This document shows positions 8,411 through 16,403 of a stretch of 64,000 nt of DNA, one piece after another; within the stretch, counting starts at the first letter, position 1; every line of letters begins with the position of its first letter. The notes under the pieces were generated by a model. The model saw only the letters and a list, made by a program, of their open reading frames with translations, did no database searches and was not told the DNA's origin. Location of the stretch: the NCBI RefSeq assembly GCF_000383235.1, contig NZ_KB910925.1, forward strand, positions 62,001-126,000, read 5' to 3'. Both the position numbers and the translations under genes were made by a program. This DNA is from Bacillus sp. 123MFChir2. Lineage in GTDB: Bacteria; Bacillota; Bacilli; Bacillales; Bacillaceae_G.

Positions 8411-8881
8411 TTACTTTTTAAACATGCCACCTACATTTGGACCCATGTTAGCTGCTGGTGACACAGCTTGCGGGCTCACATTCGGTCCAAATGGTGATAC
8501 TTGACCACATGGGGCACATCCGCCGAATCCCCCAACTCCAGGACCAGGACCGCCAAATCCTCCAACTCCAGGACCAGGGCCGCCAAATCCTCCAACTCCA
8601 GGACCAGGACCGCCAAATCCTCCAACTCCAGGACCAGGGCCTCCGAATCCTCCAACAACTGTTGGTGGAGCAGGTTGGATAACATTCACGTTAGAATTTG
8701 TTTGTGGGAAATAATGCTGCGCCTGTACTACTTGGTGGTGAACGTGTTTCATATGCGTTGGATGAATATGAGGTACCACCGTTTTTGCAAATGTGTGTGT
8801 TTCACAACATTTTGTCGGATGTACAATTGGACATGTTGTTGTAGTTGGTAGTCCCCCAAAACAAGGATTACAATGATACAT
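8411..8881 (-). CDS. cotD: CotD-family inner spore coat protein with Gly-Pro repeats
   Basis: A 156-residue His/Cys-rich coat protein. The first 65 residues match the CotD pattern: HCNPCFGG, CPIVHPTKCCETHTF, KTVVPHIHPTH, then QAQHYFPQTNSNV. After this come tandem decapeptides of the GGFGGPGPGV type at about 77-120, absent from the shorter B. subtilis CotD as I recall it, and a tail FGPNVSPQ..NMGPNVGGMF. The ATG has GAGAGGAGA upstream, and a sigma-K-like promoter lies at 8924-8951. Expected in the mother cell late in sporulation. Confidence 0.9.
   Translation of the reverse strand: MYHCNPCFGGLPTTTTCPIVHPTKCCETHTFAKTVVPHIHPTHMKHVHHQVVQAQHYFPQTNSNVNVIQPAPPTVVGGFGGPGPGVGGFGGPGPGVGGFGGPGPGVGGFGGPGPGVGGFGGCAPCGQVSPFGPNVSPQAVSPAANMGPNVGGMFKK
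8521..8650 (-). repeat. 30-bp tandem repeat inside cotD
   Basis: Four tandem 30-bp units encode the GGFGGPGPGV decapeptides. Alternate units differ at a third position (GGAC versus GGGC on the plus strand), so 8521-8580 and 8581-8640 form a higher-order 60-bp duplication. This is a probable site of length variation by slippage. Confidence 0.9.
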
Positions 8882-8923
8882 AGTCTTTCTCTCCTCTCAC
8901 AAATTGAAAATGACCTTTCATTT

Positions 8924-8951
8924 TACAATATGTGAAAAGGGTAAAAGCCGT
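8924..8951 (-). promoter_or_regulatory. Candidate sigma-K promoter of cotD; rest of gap AT-rich
   Basis: On the minus strand AC (8951-8950), 17 bases, then CATATTGTA (8932-8924) fits the sigma-K pattern AC..CATANNNTA. It lies about 43 bases upstream of the cotD start, and cotD is sigma-K dependent in B. subtilis. In the rest of the 8952-9325 gap I see only AT-rich sequence and no convincing gene. Confidence 0.6.
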
Positions 8952-9325
8952 TTGTTACAAACACCTATTTCTATATCGGAAATTTGTCTATAAAAATTGT
9001 TTAAAGTTTGTGAAAATAAAAATTGTCAATGTAATCATGACAAAAAACAAAAGTAAAATGACTTTCTTCACATTCGTCCTCTCCATATACAATATTTTTA
9101 ATGCTACTGTCATTGTAAAATGGATAGGAGGTCCGAACAACTCTTTTTTATGATATTTCACATGCAAAATTTGGGTATTTATTAGTCCTTTTATATCAAA
9201 ATATTATAATTTATATATATATTTTTACACGTCTCTTCCTATATAAATTACCTAACAAAACTACCCGAATGATTTCAATTTCTTCAACTAACCTTTCATG
9301 GAAAAGCATCTATAAAAGATTAATT

Positions 9326-9706
9326 TCATTTGATAAAAAATCCACCTACTTGTTTGACAATACCGGTAATTTGATTCATTGCATTCATCATTTGACCTGC
9401 AGTACCCATCATTTTATTAATGTCATAATTTCCGTCAGTTGTTTTAAACTGTGACATAAAACTAGAAAATTGACCTGGCTGTTGCTTTGTGTAGTTTTGT
9501 TTATTCATCATTGGATATGGCGTATGTGGATAAAAAGAAGATTGAGTAGGTTGTTTCGGTGGATAAAACGTTGGCTGATTCATGTGTGGAAGTTGAAAAG
9601 GTTGAAAATAATTATTGTAATTCATATAGTAAGGCGTAAAAGGATACATATTATAACGTAAATATGGGTCTTGTTCACTCTGATACATGTTAGAATGTTG
9701 AAACAT
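9326..9706 (-). CDS. yppG: YppG-like spore coat protein
   Basis: A 126-residue Tyr/Asn/Gln/Pro-rich protein of low complexity: motifs such as PYLRYNMYPFTPYYMNYNNY and QPTFYPPKQPTQSSFYP in the first 75 residues, then a conserved hydrophilic tail SFMSQFKTTDGNYDINKMM..GQMMNAMNQ and GIVKQVGGFF. The tail and position between cotD and yppF match YppG, which is associated with the B. subtilis spore coat. The ATG follows GAGGGAGA. A sigma-K-like promoter (9741-9767) supports late mother-cell expression. Confidence 0.8.
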   Translation of the reverse strand: MFQHSNMYQSEQDPYLRYNMYPFTPYYMNYNNYFQPFQLPHMNQPTFYPPKQPTQSSFYPHTPYPMMNKQNYTKQQPGQFSSFMSQFKTTDGNYDINKMMGTAGQMMNAMNQITGIVKQVGGFFIK

Positions 9707-9740
9707 GAATTCTCCCTCCTCTAACGGTTTTCTATATAGT

Positions 9741-9767
9741 TAGAATATGAAATCAAAAAGAAAATGT
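9741..9767 (-). promoter_or_regulatory. Candidate sigma-K promoter of yppG
   Basis: On the minus strand AC (9767-9766), 16 bases, then CATATTCTA (9749-9741) matches AC..CATANNNTA, about 35 bases upstream of the yppG start codon. Confidence 0.6.
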
Positions 9768-9805
9768 GTAATTGTCCTGCAAGTTAAAAATTGGATAGGA
9801 AGTGG

Positions 9806-9922
9806 TTTATCCTGCGATTCTCGGCGAGCCGCTTCCGCTTTTCTAAAGGAAGATAGGTGGGGAGATGAAGAACTCCCCACCACCGATGGAAGTCTCACTT
9901 TATCTACCGATGAGAAAACTTC
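9806..9922 (-). repeat. Dispersed repeat, family B copy 2 (inverted)
   Basis: Within the gene-free stretch 9768-10125, this block reads on the minus strand GATAAAGTGAGACTTCCATC at its start and ends near GCAGGATAAAC, matching both ends of the copy at 4912-5063. It contains a GTGGGGAG/CTCCCCAC hairpin at about 9856-9884. The rest of the gap holds only the upstream region of yppF. Confidence 0.65.
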
Positions 9923-10125
9923 ACCATCCGGACATATATCACCAGTTACCTTCTAACTCTATTTCCTTTTACAAAAAATTCGAAACAAGATTCCTACTTT
10001 CTAAACTAGCGTGATACCGTAATACAAACCTTAATTTTGAAGAAATTTAAATTTTCGAAAAATAAAAAAGTAAGCGTTTGTATGCTACCATTAAATAGAA
10101 AAGATTCTTATGGGGAGGAATCAAC

Positions 10126-10335
10126 ATGATGTTAGGGGACTTAAAACAAGAATTTGTCGTAAAAAAGGGGTATGAACCTGAGGATTTAAATGAATTACTT
10201 GATTTCGCAAGACATTACTATCTACAAGGGAAAATTTGTTTATTAGAGTATAGAAGTGTAATACGTGAATTAGAAACAATAGGGGCTACAAAACCAACTT
10301 ACGAAACAGAAAAAGATATTATAACTGAAGCATAA
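10126..10335 (+). CDS. yppF: YppF-family small protein
   Basis: A 69-residue soluble acidic protein. The block KKGYEPEDLNELLDFARHYYLQGKI followed by YRSVIRELETIGA matches the YppF family, whose function is not known. The start codon follows GGGGAGGAA; a second in-frame ATG directly after it is an equal alternative. It is one of few plus-strand genes here and sits divergent from yppG and convergent with yppE, as in B. subtilis. Confidence 0.85.
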   Translation: MMLGDLKQEFVVKKGYEPEDLNELLDFARHYYLQGKICLLEYRSVIRELETIGATKPTYETEKDIITEA

Positions 10336-10337
10336 AA

Positions 10338-10363
10338 ATAAGAGGGGACTTTCCCCTCTTTTT
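10338..10363. terminator. Bidirectional terminator between yppF and yppE
   Basis: The hairpin AAGAGGGGA-CTT-TCCCCTCTT is flanked by A and T runs and so can serve both convergent genes. Confidence 0.85.
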
Positions 10364-10712
10364 ACTTACATTGTTCTAAAATATTTTGTAACGAATAATG
10401 AATTGCTTGATGCGTTTCAAAAAAGCGTTTTCCATTTATTTTCTTCGCAAAGCACTGCAAAGAATTATTTTGTAAATTTGTACATACTTGTTCAATTTGC
10501 TGTACATGTATATATTTAGGCTTTGTACGCTGCAACCAATCCAAAGCGAATTGTTTCCACTCTTCTAAGTTTTGATCCACTACAGATACAAACGGCTTTA
10601 TATCATGATAAAAGTCAAATTCACATTCTTCACTTTCTCTTTTTTTTATAATTGTTTCATTGTTATACTCAATTAGTTTTTTTGTTAATTCAATCAATGT
10701 TATATATTCCAC
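10362..10712 (-). CDS. yppE: YppE-family protein (DUF1798)
   Basis: A 116-residue soluble helical protein. The segments YDFYHDIKP-like (FDFYHDIKPFV), EEWKQFALDWLQRTKPKYIH, and FFETHQAIHYSLQNIL match YppE, a B. subtilis protein of unknown function with a solved four-helix structure. I chose the GTG three codons inside the longest frame, because the first GTG is part of the Shine-Dalgarno TAGGTGGG. It is separated by 13 bases from the upstream coding region and is probably co-transcribed with it. Confidence 0.85.
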   Translation of the reverse strand: MEYITLIELTKKLIEYNNETIIKKRESEECEFDFYHDIKPFVSVVDQNLEEWKQFALDWLQRTKPKYIHVQQIEQVCTNLQNNSLQCFAKKINGKRFFETHQAIHYSLQNILEQCK

Positions 10713-10725
10713 TATTCCCACCTAC

Positions 10726-10977
10726 TTATATACTAACGGCTACTATTTGAAACGTTTGTACCCAGTTACCTTTCTCTTCATGATTCAATAATTTCGTTTC
10801 CATATGCTTCATATGCATTTCCATTACCTCTACTTTATTGACTACAAATTCTCTTTTATCCTTAAGCGTATGATCAACCATCAGCGACACGTTCATTTCA
10901 AGCAAATCAAGAGTATTTAACATTTGATCCATCTTTTTCATTACATCTTCTTTCTGAACCATTTTCATCTTCAACAT
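10726..10977 (-). CDS. Small Met-rich hypothetical protein (YppD position)
   Basis: An 83-residue protein rich in Met and Lys (MKKMDQMLNTLDLLEMNVSL, VMEMHMKHMETK), predicted helical or coiled coil, without a membrane segment. The function is unknown. It lies immediately upstream of yppE, where yppD sits in B. subtilis, but I cannot confirm homology by eye. GAGGGAGG lies one base before the first ATG and ten before the ATG of codon 4, so the start is ambiguous. Confidence 0.65.
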   Translation of the reverse strand: MLKMKMVQKEDVMKKMDQMLNTLDLLEMNVSLMVDHTLKDKREFVVNKVEVMEMHMKHMETKLLNHEEKGNWVQTFQIVAVSI

Positions 10978-11130
10978 GCCTCCCTCTTTGCTTTTTCTTT
11001 GTCATGTTAATTCGCCAGCTCTATTTTTACTCCTGCATGCTTGACAAAACTAGTTGTAATTCGGCAAAGAAAGTGATTTTTTGTATGAAGTTTATGAAAG
11101 TGGCAACAATACGAAAGGGAGGTGTCGACA

Positions 11131-11238
11131 TTGGCTAAAAACAAAAATGAAAACAAGAAAAAACAACCACAAAGCAAGCAAAACAAACCAGAAACAGGAA
11201 ATCCGAAATTAGATGGACCAAATTTTCCTGCGACATAA
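11131..11238 (+). CDS. sspM: Minor small acid-soluble spore protein, SspM-like
   Basis: A 35-codon reading frame from a TTG: a Lys/Asn/Gln-rich N-terminus (AKNKNENKKKQPQSKQ) and the tail PKLDGPNFPAT. The tail resembles the GPNRPST end of B. subtilis SspM, and its place between yppE and recU also fits. GGGAGGTG lies six bases before the TTG. Such proteins are made in the forespore. The stop codon TAA coincides with the first bases of a family B repeat (TAAAGTGAAACTTC), so the present C-terminus may have been set by repeat insertion. The subfamily name is less certain than coding status. Confidence 0.72.
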   Translation: MAKNKNENKKKQPQSKQNKPETGNPKLDGPNFPAT

Positions 11239-11425
11239 AGTGAAACTTCTATCAGTGAGCGTTTTTCTCACTGATGGTTAGTTGAACCAATCGGGCTCTT
11301 ACGGATGGTTTGTTTCCCTTCCTGCCCAAACTTCTTACCAACCGTTTGAGCGGGGTAAAGTGAAACTTCTATCAGTGAGCGTTTTTCTCACTGATGGTTA
11401 GTTGAACCAATCGGGCTCTTACAGG
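11236..11425 (+). repeat. Family B repeat in a 120-bp tandem duplication
   Basis: TAAAGTGAAACTTCTATCAG and the following bases at 11236-11302 recur identically at 11356-11422, an exact 120-base offset. Each copy has the hairpin TCAGTGA..TCACTGA. The spacer between copies (11303-11355) diverges. The first copy overlaps the stop codon of the spore gene at 11131-11238. This fills most of the gap before yppC. Confidence 0.85.
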
Positions 11426-11431
11426 TAGTTT

Positions 11432-11465
11432 AAATCCCGCTTTCCACAAAGCGGGATTTTTTTAT
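11432..11465 (+). terminator. Strong hairpin terminator, usable on both strands
   Basis: AAATCCCGCTTT-loop-AAAGCGGGATTT followed by a T7 run on the plus strand; A-richness on the left also permits minus-strand use for yppC, which ends 68 bases away. Confidence 0.8.
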
Positions 11466-11532
11466 TATATCATAAATATGAAACGCCTTACTTTATTGAA
11501 ATACAAACATTCTGCGCTCTCAATACCCCATG

Positions 11533-12534
11533 CTAAAAGAGGTTATTTAATGAAGCAAAGAAATGCAATTGCTTCTGTTTTTGCAAAAACCAATCTGTCA
11601 TTTCAACCTCCCCTTTCGGCTCTTCAAATAAAAACAGCTCTTCTACGTCCACTCCTGGCTGAAACCAATCTCTCTCTGCCTTACGGTGATGGGAAACAAC
11701 AGAAAATACATCACGAAGCTGTGGCGTATCTTGTTCTTTAGATAAATTCAAATATTGTTCATAATCGAATCTGGATCCCGTGTGAACTGTTTGAGAAGAA
11801 AATGTATAAAATAACTCCTTATAAGTTGGATGGAACAACAACCATGCTAATTGTTTTCCTAATTCAATTCTCTTTGTTAATATTTCAAATTGATGGACAG
11901 AAAAACCATATAAATTCCCCGCTATTGTCGGAAATATTACCGCACTAAAATGAAATAACTCTTGAAATTTAAACATTAATGTTTGAAAAATATGCTTTTG
12001 ATAAAAAGGATGCTCAATTACAGGTTCTTGAATTGTGCATTGTTCATTAATAATAAGAGCTGTCATAAGTCTTTCTTCTTTTTTTTGCTCCCAAAAACGA
12101 GACCATTCCCCTTCCATAAATACTGATACGGAAAACATTTGTAATAAATGGAATAATGACTTTTTCATTCGTTTACTATATTCGTACAATAACAGCTGTG
12201 GATATGCATCTAAAAAAATTAGCCAATTTGCACGTTCATACGTATGAAATAGCTGTTTCCGTATCTCCTTAGATAAAACCTTTGGATAATATTTTCCTTC
12301 TAAATCTGTCATATTCCAGCCTGCATTTCGAGATACCATACTAGCTAAAAATGACCAACGAATTTCTTTATTACGCTCATAATATTCTTTGTAAGCATGT
12401 GTACGCGAAATGTTGTCAACATTCGCAAGTCTCGTTTGTTGCTGAATATAATTTACAACCTCTTTTTCTTCATTCGTATAAGAATATATCTTTCTTTTTT
12501 GTCTTATTTTTTCATATTCACTTTGTGTAAACAC
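11533..12534 (-). CDS. yppC: YppC family protein (DUF2515)
   Basis: A 333-residue soluble protein of the DUF2515 family, which is restricted to Bacillaceae and has no established function. Visible family features include NISRTHAYKEYYERNKEIRW near residue 42, SMVSRNAGWNMTDL near 66, and a C-terminal HHRKAERDWF block. The start is GTG with GGAGGTGA eight bases upstream. It is divergent from recU-ponA with a 103-base intergenic region, the conserved yppC-recU-ponA arrangement of Bacillus. Confidence 0.88.
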   Translation of the reverse strand: MFTQSEYEKIRQKRKIYSYTNEEKEVVNYIQQQTRLANVDNISRTHAYKEYYERNKEIRWSFLASMVSRNAGWNMTDLEGKYYPKVLSKEIRKQLFHTYERANWLIFLDAYPQLLLYEYSKRMKKSLFHLLQMFSVSVFMEGEWSRFWEQKKEERLMTALIINEQCTIQEPVIEHPFYQKHIFQTLMFKFQELFHFSAVIFPTIAGNLYGFSVHQFEILTKRIELGKQLAWLLFHPTYKELFYTFSSQTVHTGSRFDYEQYLNLSKEQDTPQLRDVFSVVSHHRKAERDWFQPGVDVEELFLFEEPKGEVEMTDWFLQKQKQLHFFASLNNLF

Positions 12535-12637
12535 AATGCTTTCACCTCCTATCTCTCCAAAAAAATAGCCTATTTTTTATTTTTTTTGATATAATCACCT
12601 TTGTAAGTAATTCTATGCAATTTGGAGTGGACAAATT

Positions 12638-13243
12638 ATGACCATTCGTTATCCAAACGGAAGAAAGTATACTCAGACTCAACCAACCCATTACCTATCA
12701 CCTATAAGAAAACACACTTATAGTAACAGGGGGATGTCCCTTGAAGAGGAGTTGAATGAAACAAATCAATACTATTTAACTCACAATATTGCTTGTGTGC
12801 ATAAAAAGCCGACACCTCTTCAAATCGTAAAGGTCGATTATCCAAAACGAAGCGCTGCCGTAATTAAAGAAGCGTACTTTAAGCAACCTTCTACAACTGA
12901 TTACAACGGTGTATACAAAGGCAAGTACATTGATTTCGAAGCGAAAGAAACGCGAAATAAAACGAGCTTTCCTTTGCAAAACTTCCATCTTCATCAAATC
13001 AATCATATGAAGGAAGTATTAGCTCATAACGGGATTGCATTTGTTATTATTAAATTTACTCTTTACGATCAATTTTATTTATTGGAAGCGAAACATATCA
13101 TTACATTTTGGAATCGACAAGAAGATGGTGGACGTAAATCCATTACAAAAGAAGAAATAGAAGAATGTGGGTACTTATTACAATGCGGATATCATCCCCG
13201 TATTGATTATATTCACACACTAGACACACTTTATTTTTCGTGA
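12638..13243 (+). CDS. recU: Holliday junction resolvase RecU
   Basis: A 201-residue homodimeric endonuclease that cuts Holliday junctions during recombination and chromosome segregation. The catalytic core is visible: [20 protein letters not shown] around residues 87-106 carries the Asp, Glu and Lys of the nuclease site, with [10 protein letters not shown] after it. The N-terminal [10 protein letters not shown] and [17 protein letters not shown] segments are typical RecU. A TATAAT lies at 12590-12595. It is followed after 65 bases by ponA, the standard recU-ponA operon. Confidence 0.97.
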   Translation: MTIRYPNGRKYTQTQPTHYLSPIRKHTYSNRGMSLEEELNETNQYYLTHNIACVHKKPTPLQIVKVDYPKRSAAVIKEAYFKQPSTTDYNGVYKGKYIDFEAKETRNKTSFPLQNFHLHQINHMKEVLAHNGIAFVIIKFTLYDQFYLLEAKHIITFWNRQEDGGRKSITKEEIEECGYLLQCGYHPRIDYIHTLDTLYFS

Positions 13244-13308
13244 TAGAGTCAACAATAAGGCTCATTTTTCGACTTTTGGGGAGAAAATGAAAGGTAGGAG
13301 AAAGTATA

Positions 13309-15858
13309 ATGTCAGAAAATTATCGTTCTCGTGAAGAACGAAAACAAGTAAAAAAACAGAAGCAAGAACATCCTAAAAAAAAGAAACCTAAGAAAAAAGG
13401 TTCTTTTCTACGTAAATTTCTAATTGCCTGCTTATTAATCGGCATTGTGACACTAGTAGCTGGGGTTTCCGCTTTCTTTGTTATGGTAAAAGATGCTCCA
13501 AAACTAGATAAAGCAAAGCTTGAAGTCCCATTATCAACAAAATTTTATGATAAAGATGGAAAATTCCTCTATGAATACGGCGCTGAGAAACGAACGAAGA
13601 TCACATATGATCAAATTCCAAAAGTAGTAGAAAATGCCTTTATAGCTACAGAAGATTCACGCTTTTATGAGCACAATGGGATTGATTTTAAGCGTACGAC
13701 GAAAGCCATCTTCGAAAACGTAACAAGCGGTTTTGGTTCTCAAGGCGGTAGTACCATTACACAGCAAGTTATTAAAAACTATTTCTTGACGATGCAAAAA
13801 ACAACGAAACGTAAAGTACAAGAATGGTATTTATCTTACAAACTAGAGCAGCAATATTCAAAACATGAAATTCTAGAAATGTACTTAAACAAAATTAACT
13901 TAGGTAACCGCTCATACGGAATTGCAACTGCTGCACAAAATTATTATGGCAAAGAATTAAAAGATTTAAAATTAAATGAAGCAGCGCTGCTTGCAGGATT
14001 ACCACAAGGTCCTAGTAAATTTGATCCTACAAAGCAAGAAAATGTGAAAGCTGCCACTGAACGACGCGACACAGTATTATACTTAATGAACAGACATGGC
14101 TATATTACAAAGCAAGAGATGGACGATGCCAAGAAAATTCCAGTAACAGACGGTCTTAAACCAGCTCAAGAAGCAACGCAAATGCCATATCCAGCATTTA
14201 TAGATGGTGCCGTAAAAGAACTTGAGGCAGCAGATAAAGATGTAAACATTGGTTCTGATGGTCTTAATATTTATCTAACATTAGATACAAAAGCTCAAGA
14301 CTATGCGGATAAAATGTTGAACACAGAAGAAATCATTAACTACCCGGATGAAAAATTCCAAGGTGCATTCGTATTTATGGATACGGAAACAGGTGAAGTT
14401 CGTGCACTCGGAAGCGGACGCGGTGAAAATAAAGCAACATTTAAAGGGCAAAACATGGCTATTGACATGCAGCGCCAAGTTGGTTCAACAATGAAACCAG
14501 TCTTTGACTACGGCCCTGCTATTGAACACAAACAATGGTCTACGTATCATCAAGTTGATGACTCAACGTACTATTATGAAACCGATCGAAAACGAGAGGT
14601 TCGAAATTTTGACAACGGTCATAAAGGTATAATGTCTATGCGTGAAGCATTAGCGCAATCACGAAACGTTCCAGCTGTAAAACTTGCGAATGAAGTCGGA
14701 CGAGATAAAGCACAAGCTTTCGCTGAAGGACTTGGCTTTACATTTCCAAAAGGCGCAGTAGAATCAACAGCAATTGGTAGTAATGATTCTTCTCCTCTAA
14801 CAGTTGCAGGAGCATACGCAGCTTACGGCAGTGGTGGTGTATATCATAAACCACATTTCGTTACAAAAGTTGTCTATCCTGATGGGAAAGAAGTAAACTT
14901 TACACCAAAAGGAAAACGAGTAATGAAAGATTCTACAGCATACATGGTTACTGATATGATGCGTAGTGTTGTAAAATCTAGTACTGGTACTGGTAAAGCG
15001 GCAAATATCCCTTCATTAGACGTTGCTGGTAAAACAGGAACAACAAACTATGATGCTAAACAATTACGTGATTATGATTTCCCTGCTTCGGCAAGTCCTG
15101 ATAGTTGGTTTGCAGGTTTTACACCACAATATACAATGGCTGTATGGACAGGATATAATAAACAAAGTGAAGGATATATTGACAAAAATACCTCATCTAT
15201 CGCACAGCGTATGTTTAAAGCGATGATGAGTGAATTTGGAAGCGATACAGCTCGCTTTGAAATGCCAAGTAGTGTAGAACGCATCGGTAGCGAACTTTAT
15301 GTTAAAGGTGCGAAAAAAGATGATGTTCCAAAAATCAGTGTAGATGGACCAACTGGAATCACTCCATCATATGATGCGGCATCACAGACTATATCATTAA
15401 GTTGGTCTGCTTCATCCGATTCAGACGTATCTTATTCACTAAGCTATAAAGGTAGTGACGGGTCTAGCGGCAGTCCAAAAATAAGTGGTACAAGCGCATC
15501 AATTAGCGGTGTCAAACCTGGTGTTACTTATACTATCTCTCTTGTTGCGAAAAAGACTGGTGGTGCTAGTGACCCAGTAACAATAACATATGTAGTACCT
15601 GGCGGCGATGATACGAAGAAAAAAGCTGAGGAAGACGCAGCTAAGAAAAAAGCTGAAGATGACGCTAAGAAAAAAGCTGAAGATGACGCTAAGAAAAAAG
15701 CTGAAGATGACGCAGCTAAGAAAAAAGCTGAAGATGACGCAGCTAAGAAAAAAGCTGAAGATGACGCTAAGAAAAAGGCTGAAGAAGATAAACAAAAGCC
15801 TAATAACGGAACTACCACACCAACCACACCAACAGAACCAAATAAACCGAATCAATAA
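13309..15858 (+). CDS. ponA: Class A penicillin-binding protein 1 (PBP1A/1B)
   Basis: An 849-residue bifunctional murein synthase. A basic cytoplasmic tail is followed by one membrane segment (about 35-59). The GT51 domain shows EDSRFYEHNGID with the catalytic Glu near 115 and GGSTITQQ. The transpeptidase has STMK (Ser 393), SRN (451-453) and KTGTTN (575-580). After it lie an Fn3-like segment (about 670-765) and a charged tail of KKKAEDDA-type repeats, where B. subtilis PBP1 has a different low-complexity end. It is the known partner of GpsB, encoded nearby. In operon with recU. Confidence 0.97.
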   Translation: MSENYRSREERKQVKKQKQEHPKKKKPKKKGSFLRKFLIACLLIGIVTLVAGVSAFFVMVKDAPKLDKAKLEVPLSTKFYDKDGKFLYEYGAEKRTKITYDQIPKVVENAFIATEDSRFYEHNGIDFKRTTKAIFENVTSGFGSQGGSTITQQVIKNYFLTMQKTTKRKVQEWYLSYKLEQQYSKHEILEMYLNKINLGNRSYGIATAAQNYYGKELKDLKLNEAALLAGLPQGPSKFDPTKQENVKAATERRDTVLYLMNRHGYITKQEMDDAKKIPVTDGLKPAQEATQMPYPAFIDGAVKELEAADKDVNIGSDGLNIYLTLDTKAQDYADKMLNTEEIINYPDEKFQGAFVFMDTETGEVRALGSGRGENKATFKGQNMAIDMQRQVGSTMKPVFDYGPAIEHKQWSTYHQVDDSTYYYETDRKREVRNFDNGHKGIMSMREALAQSRNVPAVKLANEVGRDKAQAFAEGLGFTFPKGAVESTAIGSNDSSPLTVAGAYAAYGSGGVYHKPHFVTKVVYPDGKEVNFTPKGKRVMKDSTAYMVTDMMRSVVKSSTGTGKAANIPSLDVAGKTGTTNYDAKQLRDYDFPASASPDSWFAGFTPQYTMAVWTGYNKQSEGYIDKNTSSIAQRMFKAMMSEFGSDTARFEMPSSVERIGSELYVKGAKKDDVPKISVDGPTGITPSYDAASQTISLSWSASSDSDVSYSLSYKGSDGSSGSPKISGTSASISGVKPGVTYTISLVAKKTGGASDPVTITYVVPGGDDTKKKAEEDAAKKKAEDDAKKKAEDDAKKKAEDDAAKKKAEDDAAKKKAEDDAKKKAEEDKQKPNNGTTTPTTPTEPNKPNQ
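15614..15795 (+). repeat. Tandem repeat encoding the Lys/Ala/Asp tail of PBP1
   Basis: Units of 24 or 27 bases based on GCTAAGAAAAAAGCTGAAGA encode KKKAEDDA or KKKAEDDAA about seven times. Near-identical DNA copies imply recent expansion by slippage or recombination. Confidence 0.9.
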
Positions 15859-15872
15859 TTACGATAGTGAAA

Positions 15873-15910
15873 AAAGAAGCCATCTTCCTAACAGGAAGAT
15901 GGCTTCTTTT
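15873..15910. terminator. Bidirectional terminator between ponA and ypoC
   Basis: AGAAGCCATCTTCC-TAACA-GGAAGATGGCTTCT with flanking A and T runs serves both convergent genes. On the minus strand it overlaps the last codons of ypoC (stop at 15888), so the hairpin is partly coding. Confidence 0.9.
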
Positions 15911-16403
15911 GCATAATCAGGGCTTTTACATATAACTTTTCCACTTCTTCATACAGCTGTATAAGCTGAATAAAAGAATGATAATGATCTGGCTTATTCA
16001 TAATGAATGAATAACGTTCCAAAAAGTTAACTGGCTTTTTCTCTAGCCTTTCAATTTGTTCGCTCATATTTTGTAAACTTGTAACAGGTATCCCGTTCAT
16101 CCAATGTAAAATAGATAAAAGATGTCCTGCAAACCGCACCATCGGATCTTTCGCTTCTTTTTTGTTTCGATTTCGAAATAACATAGAAATCTCTTCTTTT
16201 TTCTCTTTCCATAAGCCTAATACAGTAGGAATGCTCATCTCTATCTCATTCCATGGCTTATACCCTTGCTCAATATCGAAGAAAAAACACGTCTCCTCTA
16301 AAAGCTCTCCAAATGATTTCTCTGCATTGTATTCGATGACAATCTCGCCTTCAAAGAAAGGAGAGCACCGAAAGTCATTCGGTATTTCAAGTACTTGCTT
16401 CAT
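15888..16403 (-). CDS. ypoC: YpoC family protein
   Basis: A 171-residue soluble protein of the YpoC family, found with nth and dnaD in Bacillus; molecular function unknown. Family-like segments are PWNEIEMSIPTVLGLWKEKK in the centre and LLSILHWMNGIPV. Its ATG overlaps the nth stop codon (ATGA), indicating translational coupling, so a link to replication or repair is possible but unproven. The stop codon lies inside the shared ponA/ypoC terminator hairpin. Confidence 0.85.
   Translation of the reverse strand: MKQVLEIPNDFRCSPFFEGEIVIEYNAEKSFGELLEETCFFFDIEQGYKPWNEIEMSIPTVLGLWKEKKEEISMLFRNRNKKEAKDPMVRFAGHLLSILHWMNGIPVTSLQNMSEQIERLEKKPVNFLERYSFIMNKPDHYHSFIQLIQLYEEVEKLYVKALIMQKKPSSC

Noticed and set aside
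8521-8650. Possible CRISPR array
   Set aside because: The 30-bp units are directly tandem with no spacers and are in frame within cotD.
8458-8851. Plus-strand frames antisense to cotD with repetitive Gln/Leu or Ser/Lys content
   Set aside because: Produced by the 30-bp repeats of cotD read in other frames; no ribosome site.
9747-9956. 69-codon plus-strand frame upstream of yppF
   Set aside because: It spans a family B repeat and starts inside the yppG promoter; no family resemblance.
15499-15855. Minus-strand Phe/Ser-rich frames opposite the ponA tail
   Set aside because: Artefacts of the KKKAEDDA repeat read in antisense.
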